Origin: JAMCYG01 sp027365565
Lineage (GTDB): Archaea > Micrarchaeota > Micrarchaeia > Micrarchaeales > Micrarchaeaceae
Length of the DNA: 64,000 bases
Assembly (NCBI GenBank): GCA_027365565.1
Contig: DAHXMI010000004.1
Coordinates: 71,142 to 135,141 of the forward strand
Direction: 5' to 3'
Of the stretch, positions 1 through 9,005 are shown in pieces. The translations under genes were made by a program, and so were the position numbers. How positions within the stretch are numbered: position 1 is the stretch's first letter; every line of letters begins with the position of its first letter. The notes beneath the pieces were generated by a model. That model made no database searches. It saw only the letters and a list, made by a program, of their open reading frames with translations, and had not been told where the DNA came from.

Positions 1-615
1 CAGAACTTGGATTATGGGGGATTGTGGGCAGGCTCCACATCAAACGCGCTGGAATACGGCGAATACTGGCCGGCAAACTGGCAGTTCTGCGTAACCCCTT
101 CTGGCGGAATCAACACTGATACATGGTACAATGTGGCCGTTGTAGTCAGAAACTACAACAACGTCACGGTTTACATCAACGGAAAGGAGAGCGCACAATG
201 CGTACTTAGCGGCGTGGTGGGCGTCACGCCGCAGAGGACCTCGATAGGCATAGGCGACAACCCGCCAGGCGGCAACGAGCTAGCCAACGCAATAATAGCC
301 AATGTGCAGGTTTACAACACCGCGCTGGCGCAGAGTAACGTGACAAACATCTACAGAGAGGGCATCACAGGCGCACCGGTAGCCACGAGCAGCCTTATAG
401 GGTGGTGGCCGCTGGATGGCAACGCGAACGATTATTCTACGAACGGGAACAACGGAACCTTCCAGAACGCGGCGTACACAACCAAGCTTGCAGGTAACTA
501 CCTCCCCGCTTCGCTCTTGAATGCTTACCAAGTGAGCAAGGCGACGGCACCGTCATACATCAGCACAAGCACGGCAAACGTGTTGTACAACACGAGCGTG
601 GTATTATGGCACTGA
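1..615 (+). CDS. LamG-like surface protein, 3' part (5' end outside window)
   Basis: The frame is open from the first base, so the start lies outside the window. The visible part has a concanavalin/LamG-like fold signature: an Asn-rich beta-strand region with TVYINGK followed by a conserved-looking NVQVYNTAL segment, typical of the C-terminal half of a LamG domain. A second domain of the same kind begins near residue 130 (LIGWWPLDGNAND), but the protein stops about 60 residues later, so that second domain is only partial. Such domains bind glycans or protein ligands outside the cell. The stop codon overlaps the start of the next gene by 10 bases, so both are probably one transcript. Function beyond adhesion-like surface protein is not known. 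Confidence 0.7.
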   Translation, partial: QNLDYGGLWAGSTSNALEYGEYWPANWQFCVTPSGGINTDTWYNVAVVVRNYNNVTVYINGKESAQCVLSGVVGVTPQRTSIGIGDNPPGGNELANAIIANVQVYNTALAQSNVTNIYREGITGAPVATSSLIGWWPLDGNANDYSTNGNNGTFQNAAYTTKLAGNYLPASLLNAYQVSKATAPSYISTSTANVLYNTSVVLWH

Positions 616-2168
616 AACGCGGAAAAAAGATTTTCAAGAGCAGCAAGAAGGGCATAATGTTCACGCTGCTCACCATAATACTGTTTGTCCTCATGCTGGC
701 CGAGGTGATAATGTACGTCGTGATAAACAATACGTACAACCAGCAGGCGAGTGAGGCATCGGCAGTCATAGGCGCTGGCAGCATGATCAACACGCTGAAG
801 GACGCCTTAGGACCTTTCCTCATTTCAAGCACGAGCCGCGCGATAGGAGTATACCTACCCGCAAACACCGTGCCGCAGTATCCGCTTAACAATACAGAAG
901 CAGGCGCTTTGTCCTCTCTTGTATTTAACGGGACCATTGGAGGAACCAGCTATCCGGGAATGGACAACGCAACTGTCATGAGCTATGTCGAAGCAATGGA
1001 TAAGCAGGCAGCCTCGCAGAACAGCAACACGGTGATATACAACTCCAGCATCACGATGTATCAGGACTCTCCGGCGTACATAAACGTGAGCTACACAGGC
1101 ATGGCAATCGTAAACACTACGTACGGCGTATTCACGTATCCGCTCAGCATCGAAGTAAGCTATCCCACCCTGCTCGCATATGTTAACATAACCGTTGACA
1201 ACGCGCAGAATGCCGCGGCGCAGGGCCCGTTCCAACAGATGGTCAAGTTCAATCCATCATCATACAGCGCTTATGAGAGTGCCGGGCTCGGCAACATAAG
1301 GTTTTATCACGGTTCTACCGAGCTTTTCAGCTGGTGCGAGAGCGGTTGCAACTATTCTTCGACCGGCAGCACTTTCTGGGTGGCCCTGCCCGGCGGGATA
1401 ACGGCGAATTCGAACACTGTAATAACGATGGGATTCATGCCGAAAAGCATAGGATATGGACCCACGAACTCTCCGGCAGACTACGCGGGCGAGGCCCCGC
1501 AGCTATCGCCTTCTTACGGTGAGTATGACAACGGCGCAAACGTGTTTGATTTCTACGACAACTTCGCCGGAAGTACCTTGAATACTAGCAAATGGCAGGT
1601 AATCACGTCAGGATCGGGAACTTATTCGGTCGATAATGGGATAACGCTCAGCGAGAGCGGTTATACGACGGATATGAGGGTCGTGTCAAAGTCCACCTAC
1701 ACGGGCATAAGCGACGGAATGATTACGTCGCAGAACCTGGGAAGCTTTAGGGGCACAGGCATGGAAATGGCAACCGTTCTACCCACTTCTTCAGGCTTCC
1801 AGAGCGGATACAGGTTCTACGCTTCGGATAACCACCCTACAGGCACGGTGGGCGGATTCATAGATGCGGTCGTCGCCACGAGCGGGACGAATGTCGGGCA
1901 TAATTCAACCAACCCCCCAGGTGCGCCTTATGTTATGACAGTGTACTGGCCGAAGACCGGAATCGAGGGATGGCAGAACAACTATGGGTATTACCTGTCT
2001 CTTACAAACAACACCGTTTCGGCGGCGCCGTACTACCTAAGCCTATACGCGGGTTCCGACGGATCTAACATCGGCACTATCGCATTCTCATATGTAAGGG
2101 TCAGGGCCAACCTGCCGAACAACGTGATGCCTTCTACAACTTTCGGCAGCGTGACAACCGTTACCTGA
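606..2168 (+). CDS. Membrane-anchored DUF2341-like surface protein with pilin-like N-terminus
   Basis: A 520-residue protein with a basic N-terminus (ALKRGKKIFKSSKKG) followed by one hydrophobic helix (about residues 18-42), the layout of archaeal class III (type IV pilin-like) signal sequences. The ectodomain is Ser/Thr/Asn-rich with many N-glycosylation sequons. Around residues 215-300 it resembles DUF2341 (NIRFYHGSTELFSW, then VITMGF), a beta-sandwich found next to LamG domains in archaeal surface proteins. The start ATG overlaps the upstream LamG gene by 10 bases, indicating translational coupling. Probably exported and assembled or anchored by the secretion system encoded downstream on the opposite strand. 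That functional link is inference from proximity. Confidence 0.65.
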   Translation: MALKRGKKIFKSSKKGIMFTLLTIILFVLMLAEVIMYVVINNTYNQQASEASAVIGAGSMINTLKDALGPFLISSTSRAIGVYLPANTVPQYPLNNTEAGALSSLVFNGTIGGTSYPGMDNATVMSYVEAMDKQAASQNSNTVIYNSSITMYQDSPAYINVSYTGMAIVNTTYGVFTYPLSIEVSYPTLLAYVNITVDNAQNAAAQGPFQQMVKFNPSSYSAYESAGLGNIRFYHGSTELFSWCESGCNYSSTGSTFWVALPGGITANSNTVITMGFMPKSIGYGPTNSPADYAGEAPQLSPSYGEYDNGANVFDFYDNFAGSTLNTSKWQVITSGSGTYSVDNGITLSESGYTTDMRVVSKSTYTGISDGMITSQNLGSFRGTGMEMATVLPTSSGFQSGYRFYASDNHPTGTVGGFIDAVVATSGTNVGHNSTNPPGAPYVMTVYWPKTGIEGWQNNYGYYLSLTNNTVSAAPYYLSLYAGSDGSNIGTIAFSYVRVRANLPNNVMPSTTFGSVTTVT

Positions 2169-2180
2169 TGCAGAAAGCGC

Positions 2181-3176
2181 TCACACGCCTCCGGCTATAC
2201 TCGAGAACATGAGCGCTATGACGTGGCCCACTATTATGTACATGCCGATGCCTGCGGCTATGAACACAGGTAGGGTCTTCAGCCCCTTCAGCGGCGATCC
2301 GGAATTTATCGTCGACATTATCAGCGAGGCGAAACCCGTTATTATCAGTATGGCGATAAGGGAGAAGTTCTGGTACTCTGACGGCGTTATCTTAGGCGGG
2401 CTGGGCTTCAGGAACGAGACGCCGGCAGTTGGCAGCCCGCCTGGGTTCGCAGCCAGTATGCCTTTCCAGACCGTATCGGTAACCGTTATCATCTGGCTTG
2501 TGAGGCCATAGAGCAGCGGCGCCGCGATGACTCCGGCGAACGCTATGAATATGCTATACATGAAGAGCTGGCCGGATATCTCCTTCTGCGCTGTCTGCTG
2601 GCTTCTCAGGTCTTTGGAGATCTGGTCCAGCAGGTCCGCCATTGCACCGCCATACCTCAGCGCCTCGCTTATCATCCTCAGCGAGTGCTGCAGTTGGAAC
2701 GACCTATACTTCGCACCGAGCTCCTTCATCGCGGTCTCAAGGGTCTCGCCGCCGAATATCTTCCTGTTCATGTCCCTTATGTCGTCAGAGAAGAACTTGA
2801 ACTCAGGTCTTGCCGCAAGAAGCAGAGAGCGGTCCAGCGCTATCCCGCTCCTCAGGTTCGCCGACGCGATCTGGAAGTAGTCGGGCAGCATGACCTCCAT
2901 CCTGGTCTTCCTGCCGTCTATCTCGTATTCCAGTATCATGACTATTACTGCGATGAAGAGGCCGGCGACCGCTATGCCGGAAAGCACGTCGATTATGGGG
3001 TTCAGCCTTGTCTTCAGGAACATGCCGATGGCGGTCAGAATCAACAGCAGGAACCCTCCCATTATCATTATACCCAGTACCTTGTTTATGTCGGTCTTCA
3101 CGCCTGCGAGGTCGAGCTCGTTCGACAGCCTTCTCACTAGGCCCCTCGACACAAGCCTCTCGAATCTTACAGCCAT
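2181..3176 (-). CDS. Type II/IV secretion system F family membrane protein (TadC/FlaJ-like)
   Basis: A 331-residue polytopic membrane protein. Hydrophobic helices lie near residues 35-85, 205-230 and 270-325, with a cytoplasmic four-helix-type segment between (LPDYFQIASANLRSGIALDR, then LRMISEALRYGGAMADLLDQ). That pattern is the T2SSF/GspF fold that couples the motor ATPase to pilin assembly. It follows the other TadC/FlaJ-like gene by 4 bases on the same strand, downstream of the ATPase at 4998-6536, so the set forms one operon read right to left. The archaeal archaellum and pili usually use a single FlaJ-type protein; two separate ones resemble the TadB/TadC arrangement. Confidence 0.85.
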   Translation of the reverse strand: MAVRFERLVSRGLVRRLSNELDLAGVKTDINKVLGIMIMGGFLLLILTAIGMFLKTRLNPIIDVLSGIAVAGLFIAVIVMILEYEIDGRKTRMEVMLPDYFQIASANLRSGIALDRSLLLAARPEFKFFSDDIRDMNRKIFGGETLETAMKELGAKYRSFQLQHSLRMISEALRYGGAMADLLDQISKDLRSQQTAQKEISGQLFMYSIFIAFAGVIAAPLLYGLTSQMITVTDTVWKGILAANPGGLPTAGVSFLKPSPPKITPSEYQNFSLIAILIITGFASLIMSTINSGSPLKGLKTLPVFIAAGIGMYIIVGHVIALMFSSIAGGV

Positions 3177-3180
3177 GACA

Positions 3181-4323
3181 TCACGTAGTGAAAACGGGCC
3201 TTGAGGCCCTTATTATGTTCAGGAATATGATTTGCAGGAACAATATACCGACAAGTGCGCCGTAGAGCAGTTGGGGGGTTATGGTGAACAGCGATATGAA
3301 CGTGGTCAGTATCGTGGCGACCGCGAGCCCCATGCTGGGCAGTATCACCCCAAAGAGCATGTAGAACATTGCGAGCGCGTTTAACCTTTGCCCGTACCTC
3401 CTCAGCTCTATCAGCCTTTCCTGCGAGAGCTGGTCGATTGCGGACTGCAGCGCTGATATGACGTCCGAGCCCGACTTTATGCTGACGCTCGCCTGCAGCA
3501 TGACCCTCCTGAACGAGGAGCTGCCTGTCTCGGCTATTGCCCTGTCTATTGCGTCGCCGAGAGGTATGCCGACCTGCACCATCTCCACTATGCGCTTGAA
3601 CTCCGCGCTTGCGTCGCCGTAGCCGGTGCTCACCGAGGTTATCGCGTTGTATAGGGGCATGCCCGACCTAAGCGATATTATTATGTCTCGTACGGCGAAC
3701 AGTATGTCGCGTTCCACGCCCTTACCGGTCTTCCTACCCTTCTGGGCGGGATAGCTGAGGAACATGCCGAACATCATCTTGTATACCGCAAATGCGACCA
3801 TAGCGCCGAGAAGCAGCTCTATTGGGAGCCCGATTGAGGTCTTCTGGAGCACTATTACTATGACTGCGCCGATGAGCACCCCCATCATTATCGCGGAGAG
3901 CAGCATGCGCTTTATGAAGTCTTCCACAGGCGTATGTACGCCGCGCGCGGTCAGTGCGTCCTCGAGCTTGGGATGTTTGAAAGCTATGCTCTGGATGTAG
4001 TTGTGCATGAAGCCGCGCTTGGGCCTCTGCTGGGCGGCGGCCCTCTTCGGCTGTGTTAACGCGCCTGCGCTGGATTGACTCTGCTGTGGCTGCTGCTGCG
4101 AAGGCTGCGGCTGCTGCTGGGGCGCCTGGCGAGGTATTGCAGTCGGGCTGGCCGGTGCCGAAGGCCTGTTTATGATTTCGGAGGGCGCGGCAGGCTTCGC
4201 TGCGCCTTTCTGCGAAGAGCCGAACAGACCCTTCTTCGGCTTTGGCTGAAGCTCTATCTCCTTGCCGTCCACTTTTATTACGCGTGGATTGTCCTTCTTC
4301 TTTTTGAATGGGTTAAGAGACAT
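3181..4323 (-). CDS. Type II/IV secretion system F family membrane protein, second copy (TadB-like)
   Basis: About 380 residues. The N-terminal ~110 residues are soluble, basic, then Pro/Gln-rich (PQQQPQPSQQQPQQ), and are followed by helices near residues 125-175 and, at the C-terminus, 320-375. The central region (VRDIIISLRSGMPLYNAITS; GDAIDRAIAETGSSSFRRV) is typical T2SSF. I chose the ATG at 4323 because it follows a GGTG ribosome binding site and overlaps the previous gene by only 11 bases; a TTG at 4350 would add nine residues. The Gln/Pro-rich N-terminal tail is unusual for the family and could bind the ATPase or the linker protein encoded just upstream. Confidence 0.85.
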   Translation of the reverse strand: MSLNPFKKKKDNPRVIKVDGKEIELQPKPKKGLFGSSQKGAAKPAAPSEIINRPSAPASPTAIPRQAPQQQPQPSQQQPQQSQSSAGALTQPKRAAAQQRPKRGFMHNYIQSIAFKHPKLEDALTARGVHTPVEDFIKRMLLSAIMMGVLIGAVIVIVLQKTSIGLPIELLLGAMVAFAVYKMMFGMFLSYPAQKGRKTGKGVERDILFAVRDIIISLRSGMPLYNAITSVSTGYGDASAEFKRIVEMVQVGIPLGDAIDRAIAETGSSSFRRVMLQASVSIKSGSDVISALQSAIDQLSQERLIELRRYGQRLNALAMFYMLFGVILPSMGLAVATILTTFISLFTITPQLLYGALVGILFLQIIFLNIIRASRPVFTT

Positions 4324-4993
4324 CAGCACCAACTGCACTAGCTGTACCAACTGGGCCCTGCTTCAGGGCGTTCACCGCATCGATCAGTCTCTGGTCCCTT
4401 AGGTTCCACATCGACTGCTCGAGCGAGTTAAGCTTCTTCTTCTCCTTTACGACCTGTCTTCTCTGGAGTTCTATATAATAGTACAGGCCGTAGACCTCCT
4501 GCTTCACCACGTCCACGTGCTCCTGGTCCAGTACCCCTTCCCTTACGCTCTCTATTATTCTCTCGAGCTCCGAGACCTGATCTGGCATCGAGAGGTTCGG
4601 CAGTACCAGGTCCTTGAAGTTGACCTTCTTTACTCTTATCCCCTTAAGGGCGTCCGGGGTCGACGGCACCTGCAGCTCCGTTTCAGCACCTCCCTGTCCC
4701 GGTGCGACCGCCTTTTCGACCTGCTCTTCGAACGGGGACTTCGCGCCGCGGACTTCAGTCTGCTGCTGCGCCTGCTGCGCCGCCTTCTGTGTACCAAATA
4801 TTATTCTCTTCGATTCCACGTTCTCTATCTTCGTGAGCAGGTCATCGTACTTCACCCGCTGCTGCGGCGCGGCGGCGAACAGGTTTGATACGTCTATTTT
4901 TATAGCAGCGCGTTCGGAGGCCGGACCTGCTGCGTCTATGTCTCCGACCGTCTTGGCCAGTTCGTCATAATCGGGCTGGGTCTCTAGCGTCAT
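4313..4993 (-). CDS. Unrecognised soluble protein within pilus-type secretion operon
   Basis: A 226-residue hydrophilic protein without membrane helices or signal peptide, encoded between the secretion ATPase and the first TadC/FlaJ-like protein, with a 4-base gap to the ATPase and an 11-base overlap with the downstream gene. It has a Gln/Ala-rich low-complexity middle (about residues 78-125) and a helical, probably coiled-coil C-terminal half (residues 140-215; ELERIIESVREGVLDQEHV and ELQRRQVVKEKKKLNSLEQS). I do not recognise a family. Its conserved position suggests a cytoplasmic adaptor between motor ATPase and membrane platform, but this is inference. Confidence 0.75.
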   Translation of the reverse strand: MTLETQPDYDELAKTVGDIDAAGPASERAAIKIDVSNLFAAAPQQRVKYDDLLTKIENVESKRIIFGTQKAAQQAQQQTEVRGAKSPFEEQVEKAVAPGQGGAETELQVPSTPDALKGIRVKKVNFKDLVLPNLSMPDQVSELERIIESVREGVLDQEHVDVVKQEVYGLYYYIELQRRQVVKEKKKLNSLEQSMWNLRDQRLIDAVNALKQGPVGTASAVGADVS

Positions 4994-4997
4994 ACGA

Positions 4998-6536
4998 TCA
5001 CTTGAAGATGTCCGCCGCGAACTTCACGTTATTGCCAATTACGTCAAGCACCTTGTCCTTGTCACTGTAGTAATTCGCGACGACGAACCCCGTGTCGTCG
5101 ACGGAGGTGATGTCGTTCGCGACCATCCAGTTCAGCACCTTGGATTTCTCTTCGATCTCGGTTTTTATGTCGGTCGTGGACAGCCCCGAGTACATGTTCA
5201 GCACCTCTGCGAGCCTCGTCATCGCGCTTATCTGCACCAGCTCATCGGTGTTCATGTTCCATCTATAGAGGACATTGGCGTCTCCGTTCTGCAGTATCTC
5301 AGAGTATTCCAATATCCTCCTTATACCGCGAGCCCTGTGCCTGAAGTTAACTATTATGCCGCCGAGCGAGTTGAGTGTTATCTTCGGCACGCCTATGGGC
5401 GGGTTCGTCATTCTTATTATCGCGTCCTGCGCATTGTCGGCGTGCAGCGTGCCGTATACCGCATGGCCAGTATGTATAGCCTCGAACAGCGTCTCTGCAT
5501 CCTCCTTCACCCTTATTTCTCCGACAAGCATGATGTCGGGCCTCTGCCTGAGCGCGTTGACCATTAGGTCGTGCAGCGTCACCTCTCCCTTGCCTTCCGG
5601 GTTCGGCTGCCTCGTCACCATCGCGATCCACTGCAGAAAGTTGGGCAGCGAGAGCTCCCTTGTCTCTTCGACACTTATTATGCGCCTTGTCGGCGGGTAG
5701 AATATGCTCATGGCGTTAAGGAAGCTTGTCTTTCCCGACGCGGTACCTCCGGCTATCAGCAGGCTTATCTCGTTCTCTATCGCCAGCCATATCTGCGCCG
5801 CCACACCCACGTCTATCGTCTTGTTCTTTATCATCGCGGGCATCGTCCAGGGGTTCTTCGCGAACTTCCTGATGGTTATCGTGTTGCCTACGTGCGATAT
5901 AGGATACAGGGTAGCGTTCACCCTAGAGCCGTCGGCCAGCTCCGCGTCCATGAGGGGCTGCAGGTTGTTTATCTCCCTTCCAACCCTCCTCCCCATACGC
6001 TCGCTCAGGTCATATATTTCCGTGTCGCTCTGCGGCTTGATGTCGGTCTTGCACCAGCCAGCCATCTTATGGAACACCCAGATGAAGTCCTTCGCTCCGT
6101 TTATCGCTATCTCTTCGAGGTTGTCGTCTGCGAGCGGGACCTCCAGCTCGCCGTAGCCGAGCATCATGTTTATTATGTAGGCGGTGAGCAACCTCTTCGT
6201 GTCCTTGCTCATTCCTGGAAGGTGCTTATCTATCAGTATGCTGCTGGCCTCTATGTACCTGTTGTTTAGCTCCTTCTCGTAATCCTGGTCCTCGACCCTC
6301 GAGGGATCTATCGGCACCATGTTGAGCAGGTCGGACCTCAGCGACATGACAAGCAGCTTCGTGGCGTCGCTGATTCCCGTCGTCTTAGTGGTATATCTCG
6401 GTACGAACTCGTCCGTATTCATTATCTTGACGTCTACTGCCAAGCCGTGCACGTCAAGGGTATAGCTGTCGAGCAGCTTGCCTGTGGCTCCCGCGGACAT
6501 GACTCCATCGCTCACCTTTTCATCGTTCCCGGGCAT
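4998..6536 (-). CDS. Type II/IV secretion system ATPase (FlaI/GspE/VirB11 family)
   Basis: A 512-residue motor ATPase that powers assembly or secretion through a type IV pilus-like apparatus. Walker A is visible at residues 263-270 (GGTASGKT), an Asp-box-like acidic segment near 288-292 (SVEETREL), and Walker B at 333-341 (PDIMLVGEI), followed by the His-box region (IHTGHAVYGTLHADNA). The N-terminal ~240 residues form the usual N-domain. It heads an operon read right to left: ATPase, linker protein, two F-family membrane proteins; the coiled-coil gene at 6551-8002 lies just upstream with a 14-base gap and may be the first gene. Which filament it builds is not shown. Confidence 0.92.
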   Translation of the reverse strand: MPGNDEKVSDGVMSAGATGKLLDSYTLDVHGLAVDVKIMNTDEFVPRYTTKTTGISDATKLLVMSLRSDLLNMVPIDPSRVEDQDYEKELNNRYIEASSILIDKHLPGMSKDTKRLLTAYIINMMLGYGELEVPLADDNLEEIAINGAKDFIWVFHKMAGWCKTDIKPQSDTEIYDLSERMGRRVGREINNLQPLMDAELADGSRVNATLYPISHVGNTITIRKFAKNPWTMPAMIKNKTIDVGVAAQIWLAIENEISLLIAGGTASGKTSFLNAMSIFYPPTRRIISVEETRELSLPNFLQWIAMVTRQPNPEGKGEVTLHDLMVNALRQRPDIMLVGEIRVKEDAETLFEAIHTGHAVYGTLHADNAQDAIIRMTNPPIGVPKITLNSLGGIIVNFRHRARGIRRILEYSEILQNGDANVLYRWNMNTDELVQISAMTRLAEVLNMYSGLSTTDIKTEIEEKSKVLNWMVANDITSVDDTGFVVANYYSDKDKVLDVIGNNVKFAADIFK

Positions 6537-6550
6537 CCATCAGCGCCTCA

Positions 6551-8002
6551 TCACTTCGTTTCCTCATCTCCCTTTTTCTTCTGCTTCTTATTAGCTGCTG
6601 AAGGCGGCTTGCCGCCGCTGGCCGGCTGATGCGCGTCCTGCTCCGGCACTGATGACATGGCGCTACCTGCGCTCACGTCTTTCTTTCTGATGGCGTCATT
6701 GTCTTCAAGCATCTCACCAGCATTCTGGAGGCCTGAGCTGGCCTTTGATAGGGTAGTATCCACTTCAGATATCTTATTGCCCGCCTCTGTGGACCTCGCT
6801 TTGATTTCATTGGCGAGAGTCATCATCTCATCCGCTTCCATGTCTTTTGATTCGAGAACCGTGTTGACGTCGCTCGACAGCTTCTCGACCATGACTGATA
6901 GTTCCTTTATCGCGTCGGATGCGGTTGTTATCCCCGATCCTATGCCGTGCATCTGCTCATCGAACGCACCTACGACACCATATCCATCCTTGATCGCCTT
7001 CATCGTGGTGTCAACGGTCTTGAGCTTGTCGCGCATCAGCCTGTTGGCGTTGTCCGCCTCCTTCCTGAACTTGTCGTACGCATCCGTGAACGTGTCACGC
7101 TTCTTGACTACCGCGCTGCGGTCCTTCTCCAGTTCTACCCTGAACTTCTTGTACATTTCAGAGAAGCCCTTCGCGGTGTGCAGCTGGTCCCTGGCGCTCC
7201 TTTCGACCTCGTCGAGCTCCTTGCGCTCGTCAAGCAGCTTCTGGGTGAGCAGTTTGCTGTCCTGCTCTATTGAATTCTCAAGCTCATGCAGCTGCGATTC
7301 CACGCTCTTCCTTATGGACTGGACCACGTTGTCCTTGTTCCTCCTCATCTCCTCTATCTGCTTCTCGAGACCATCGAGCTTCGCCTTGAACTCGGCGGTT
7401 TCAGGCAGATTGAGTTCAGTGCCGGCCTCCGCGCTCTTGTCAAGAAACGACTGTATCTTCCTGTCCATCGAGTCTATTTCCTTCACGGACCTCTCATAAT
7501 CGGAGGCTATGACCTTGTACGAAGACTCGACATCCTTTGCGTGCTTCTCGACCCCATCATACAATGAGTTGATTTCGGCCATGCGCTTGTGCACATCCGG
7601 CAGCGTCTTCCTGTACATCTCGTCGACTGCACTGAACTGCACCTTGAGCTGGGACAGCGCTTCGGCAAGATTGCCGAGCTTTATTGTCTGGGTGGTGAGC
7701 AGGTTCTTCGCATTGCTCATCTCGACCTGGGCCTTCTGCTTGGTGAACTGCTCCACTGCCGTAAGCCCCTCCGGCAGCTCCATGAACATGCGTCCGACTT
7801 CGTAGGATATCCTTATCAGCTTCCCTTCCTCCAGCACCTTCGCCCATCCCTCTATTACATTAGGGCTGGTGTTAAGCTCGGTGGATGCCCTGTTGAGATC
7901 CACCCTACCCTTCCTCTTTATCAGTTCGAGGAGAGAGTCGATAGTAGTCTTGGTTTCAGCATTTGCCGCTCTACCTTCGTCTGAGGGTTTGTACTGAGTC
8001 AT
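6551..8002 (-). CDS. Winged-helix plus long coiled-coil protein
   Basis: A 483-residue hydrophilic protein. Residues ~20-75 look like a winged-helix DNA/protein-binding fold (IDSLLELIKRKGRVDLNRAS, then a recognition-helix-like NVIEGWAKVLEEGKLI). The rest, to about residue 445, is nearly continuous heptad-rich coiled coil, ending in a Lys/Glu-rich tail. There is no membrane segment. The ATG at 8002 was preferred over a GTG at 8008. Located immediately upstream of the secretion ATPase on the same strand, it may be a structural or regulatory part of that machine; similar wHTH-coiled-coil proteins accompany some archaeal pilus loci, but I cannot name the family. Confidence 0.75.
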   Translation of the reverse strand: MTQYKPSDEGRAANAETKTTIDSLLELIKRKGRVDLNRASTELNTSPNVIEGWAKVLEEGKLIRISYEVGRMFMELPEGLTAVEQFTKQKAQVEMSNAKNLLTTQTIKLGNLAEALSQLKVQFSAVDEMYRKTLPDVHKRMAEINSLYDGVEKHAKDVESSYKVIASDYERSVKEIDSMDRKIQSFLDKSAEAGTELNLPETAEFKAKLDGLEKQIEEMRRNKDNVVQSIRKSVESQLHELENSIEQDSKLLTQKLLDERKELDEVERSARDQLHTAKGFSEMYKKFRVELEKDRSAVVKKRDTFTDAYDKFRKEADNANRLMRDKLKTVDTTMKAIKDGYGVVGAFDEQMHGIGSGITTASDAIKELSVMVEKLSSDVNTVLESKDMEADEMMTLANEIKARSTEAGNKISEVDTTLSKASSGLQNAGEMLEDNDAIRKKDVSAGSAMSSVPEQDAHQPASGGKPPSAANKKQKKKGDEETK

Positions 8003-8067
8003 GCCCACACAGTTTTAATTAGCAATAAACGCTTAAATACCTTCACGATTGGTATCGAATGAAGAGG

Positions 8068-8769
8068 CTAGAACATGCGCCTGTAGAACAGGGAGAGCAT
8101 GACAGCTATTACTATCATGAAGAGTATGCTGCCGATGGGTATCAGCTTGGTAAAGAGTATCAGCACGAATATCGTGCCCATGGCCAGGGCGTATACGCCG
8201 GGGTTCCAAGCGAGCACCTTGCTGCCGTCCAACGGGTATATCGGCAGCATGTTGAAGAAGGCCAGCAGTATGCTTATGAACATTATGAAATCAAGCGCGA
8301 AGCCCCAGTAGCTCTGCGAAGGTGGATTGAAGATTACAAGCGCCGCGGCGAACACGGCGAATACCGCGAAGTTGGTGAGCGGACCCGCGAGTGAGACAAG
8401 GCCGTTCTGCCTCTTAGTGAACGAGTTCGTGTATATCACGGTCGCGCCGGGTATGCCGAGCAGGAAGCCGAACAGGCTCGTAATCAGCGTTATGGCAAGG
8501 CCGTTCGTAGCGGTCCTGAATGCCGCGAAGGCGCCGAAGCGCTGCGCGACGAACTTGTGCATCATCTCATGCAGTACGAAGCTGAGCGAGACGCCGACGA
8601 ATGCTATGGGAAGCAGAGTTATGAAGAGCGACGCAGCCTTTGAGGAACTTCCGGCCAGGCCAAATATTCCACCTGAGAGGGTTATCGTGAACGCGAGCGT
8701 CAGCACAGCGTCAGCTATAAGTATGTCTCTTATCTCAAGTGCATGGCTCACGTTGTACCTTGCTTGCAT
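8068..8769 (-). CDS. M50 family (site-2-protease-like) membrane metalloprotease
   Basis: A 233-residue membrane protein with about six hydrophobic helices. The zinc-binding HEMMH sits in the second or third helix (FVLHEMMHKFVAQRFG) and the family's second metal motif is present as NMLPIYPLDG, so all metal ligands expected for an intramembrane S2P-type protease are present. It would cleave transmembrane substrates. No PDZ or CBS domain is attached, making it a minimal form. The ATG at 8769 was chosen over an in-frame TTG nine bases upstream. It is transcribed divergently from tRNA-Gln, and an AT-rich box at 8791-8800 may serve both. Confidence 0.88.
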   Translation of the reverse strand: MQARYNVSHALEIRDILIADAVLTLAFTITLSGGIFGLAGSSSKAASLFITLLPIAFVGVSLSFVLHEMMHKFVAQRFGAFAAFRTATNGLAITLITSLFGFLLGIPGATVIYTNSFTKRQNGLVSLAGPLTNFAVFAVFAAALVIFNPPSQSYWGFALDFIMFISILLAFFNMLPIYPLDGSKVLAWNPGVYALAMGTIFVLILFTKLIPIGSILFMIVIAVMLSLFYRRMF

Positions 8770-8790
8770 AACTAACAATCGGACTTATCA

Positions 8791-8800
8791 TTTATAAAAC
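8791..8800. promoter_or_regulatory. Putative TATA element between M50 protease and tRNA-Gln
   Basis: TTTATAAAAC reads as an archaeal TATA box in both orientations. It is 24-33 bases upstream of the mature 5' end of tRNA-Gln on the plus strand and 22-31 bases upstream of the protease start on the minus strand. Confidence 0.5.
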
Positions 8801-8823
8801 GTACTGGACAATATATACGTGCC

Positions 8824-8896
8824 AGCTCCATCGTCTAGTGGTCAAGGACGACAGGCTCTGAACCTGTAAACCCCAGTTCGAATCTGGGTGGAGCTA
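8824..8896 (+). tRNA. tRNA-Gln (anticodon CTG), no intron
   Basis: A complete cloverleaf: acceptor AGCTCCA pairs with TGGAGCT, anticodon arm ACAGG/CCTGT with loop CTCTGAA, and T arm CCCAG/CTGGG with loop TTCGAAT. The discriminator is A and CCA is not encoded. No intron is needed to fold it. Confidence 0.95.
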
Positions 8897-9005
8897 CTTA
8901 TACTTTGGTTGGGTCCGCTTCCGCATTCCGCGCTCTTGGATTGCAGGAGGTGCACGCAGCAAAAGCCCGTACTTATAACGGCATGGTTTTTTATATTCAT
9001 AATGC

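Noticed and set aside
2209..3204. Plus-strand frames opposite the secretion membrane proteins
   Set aside because: They are shadows of the minus-strand genes, with no family motifs or ribosome sites.
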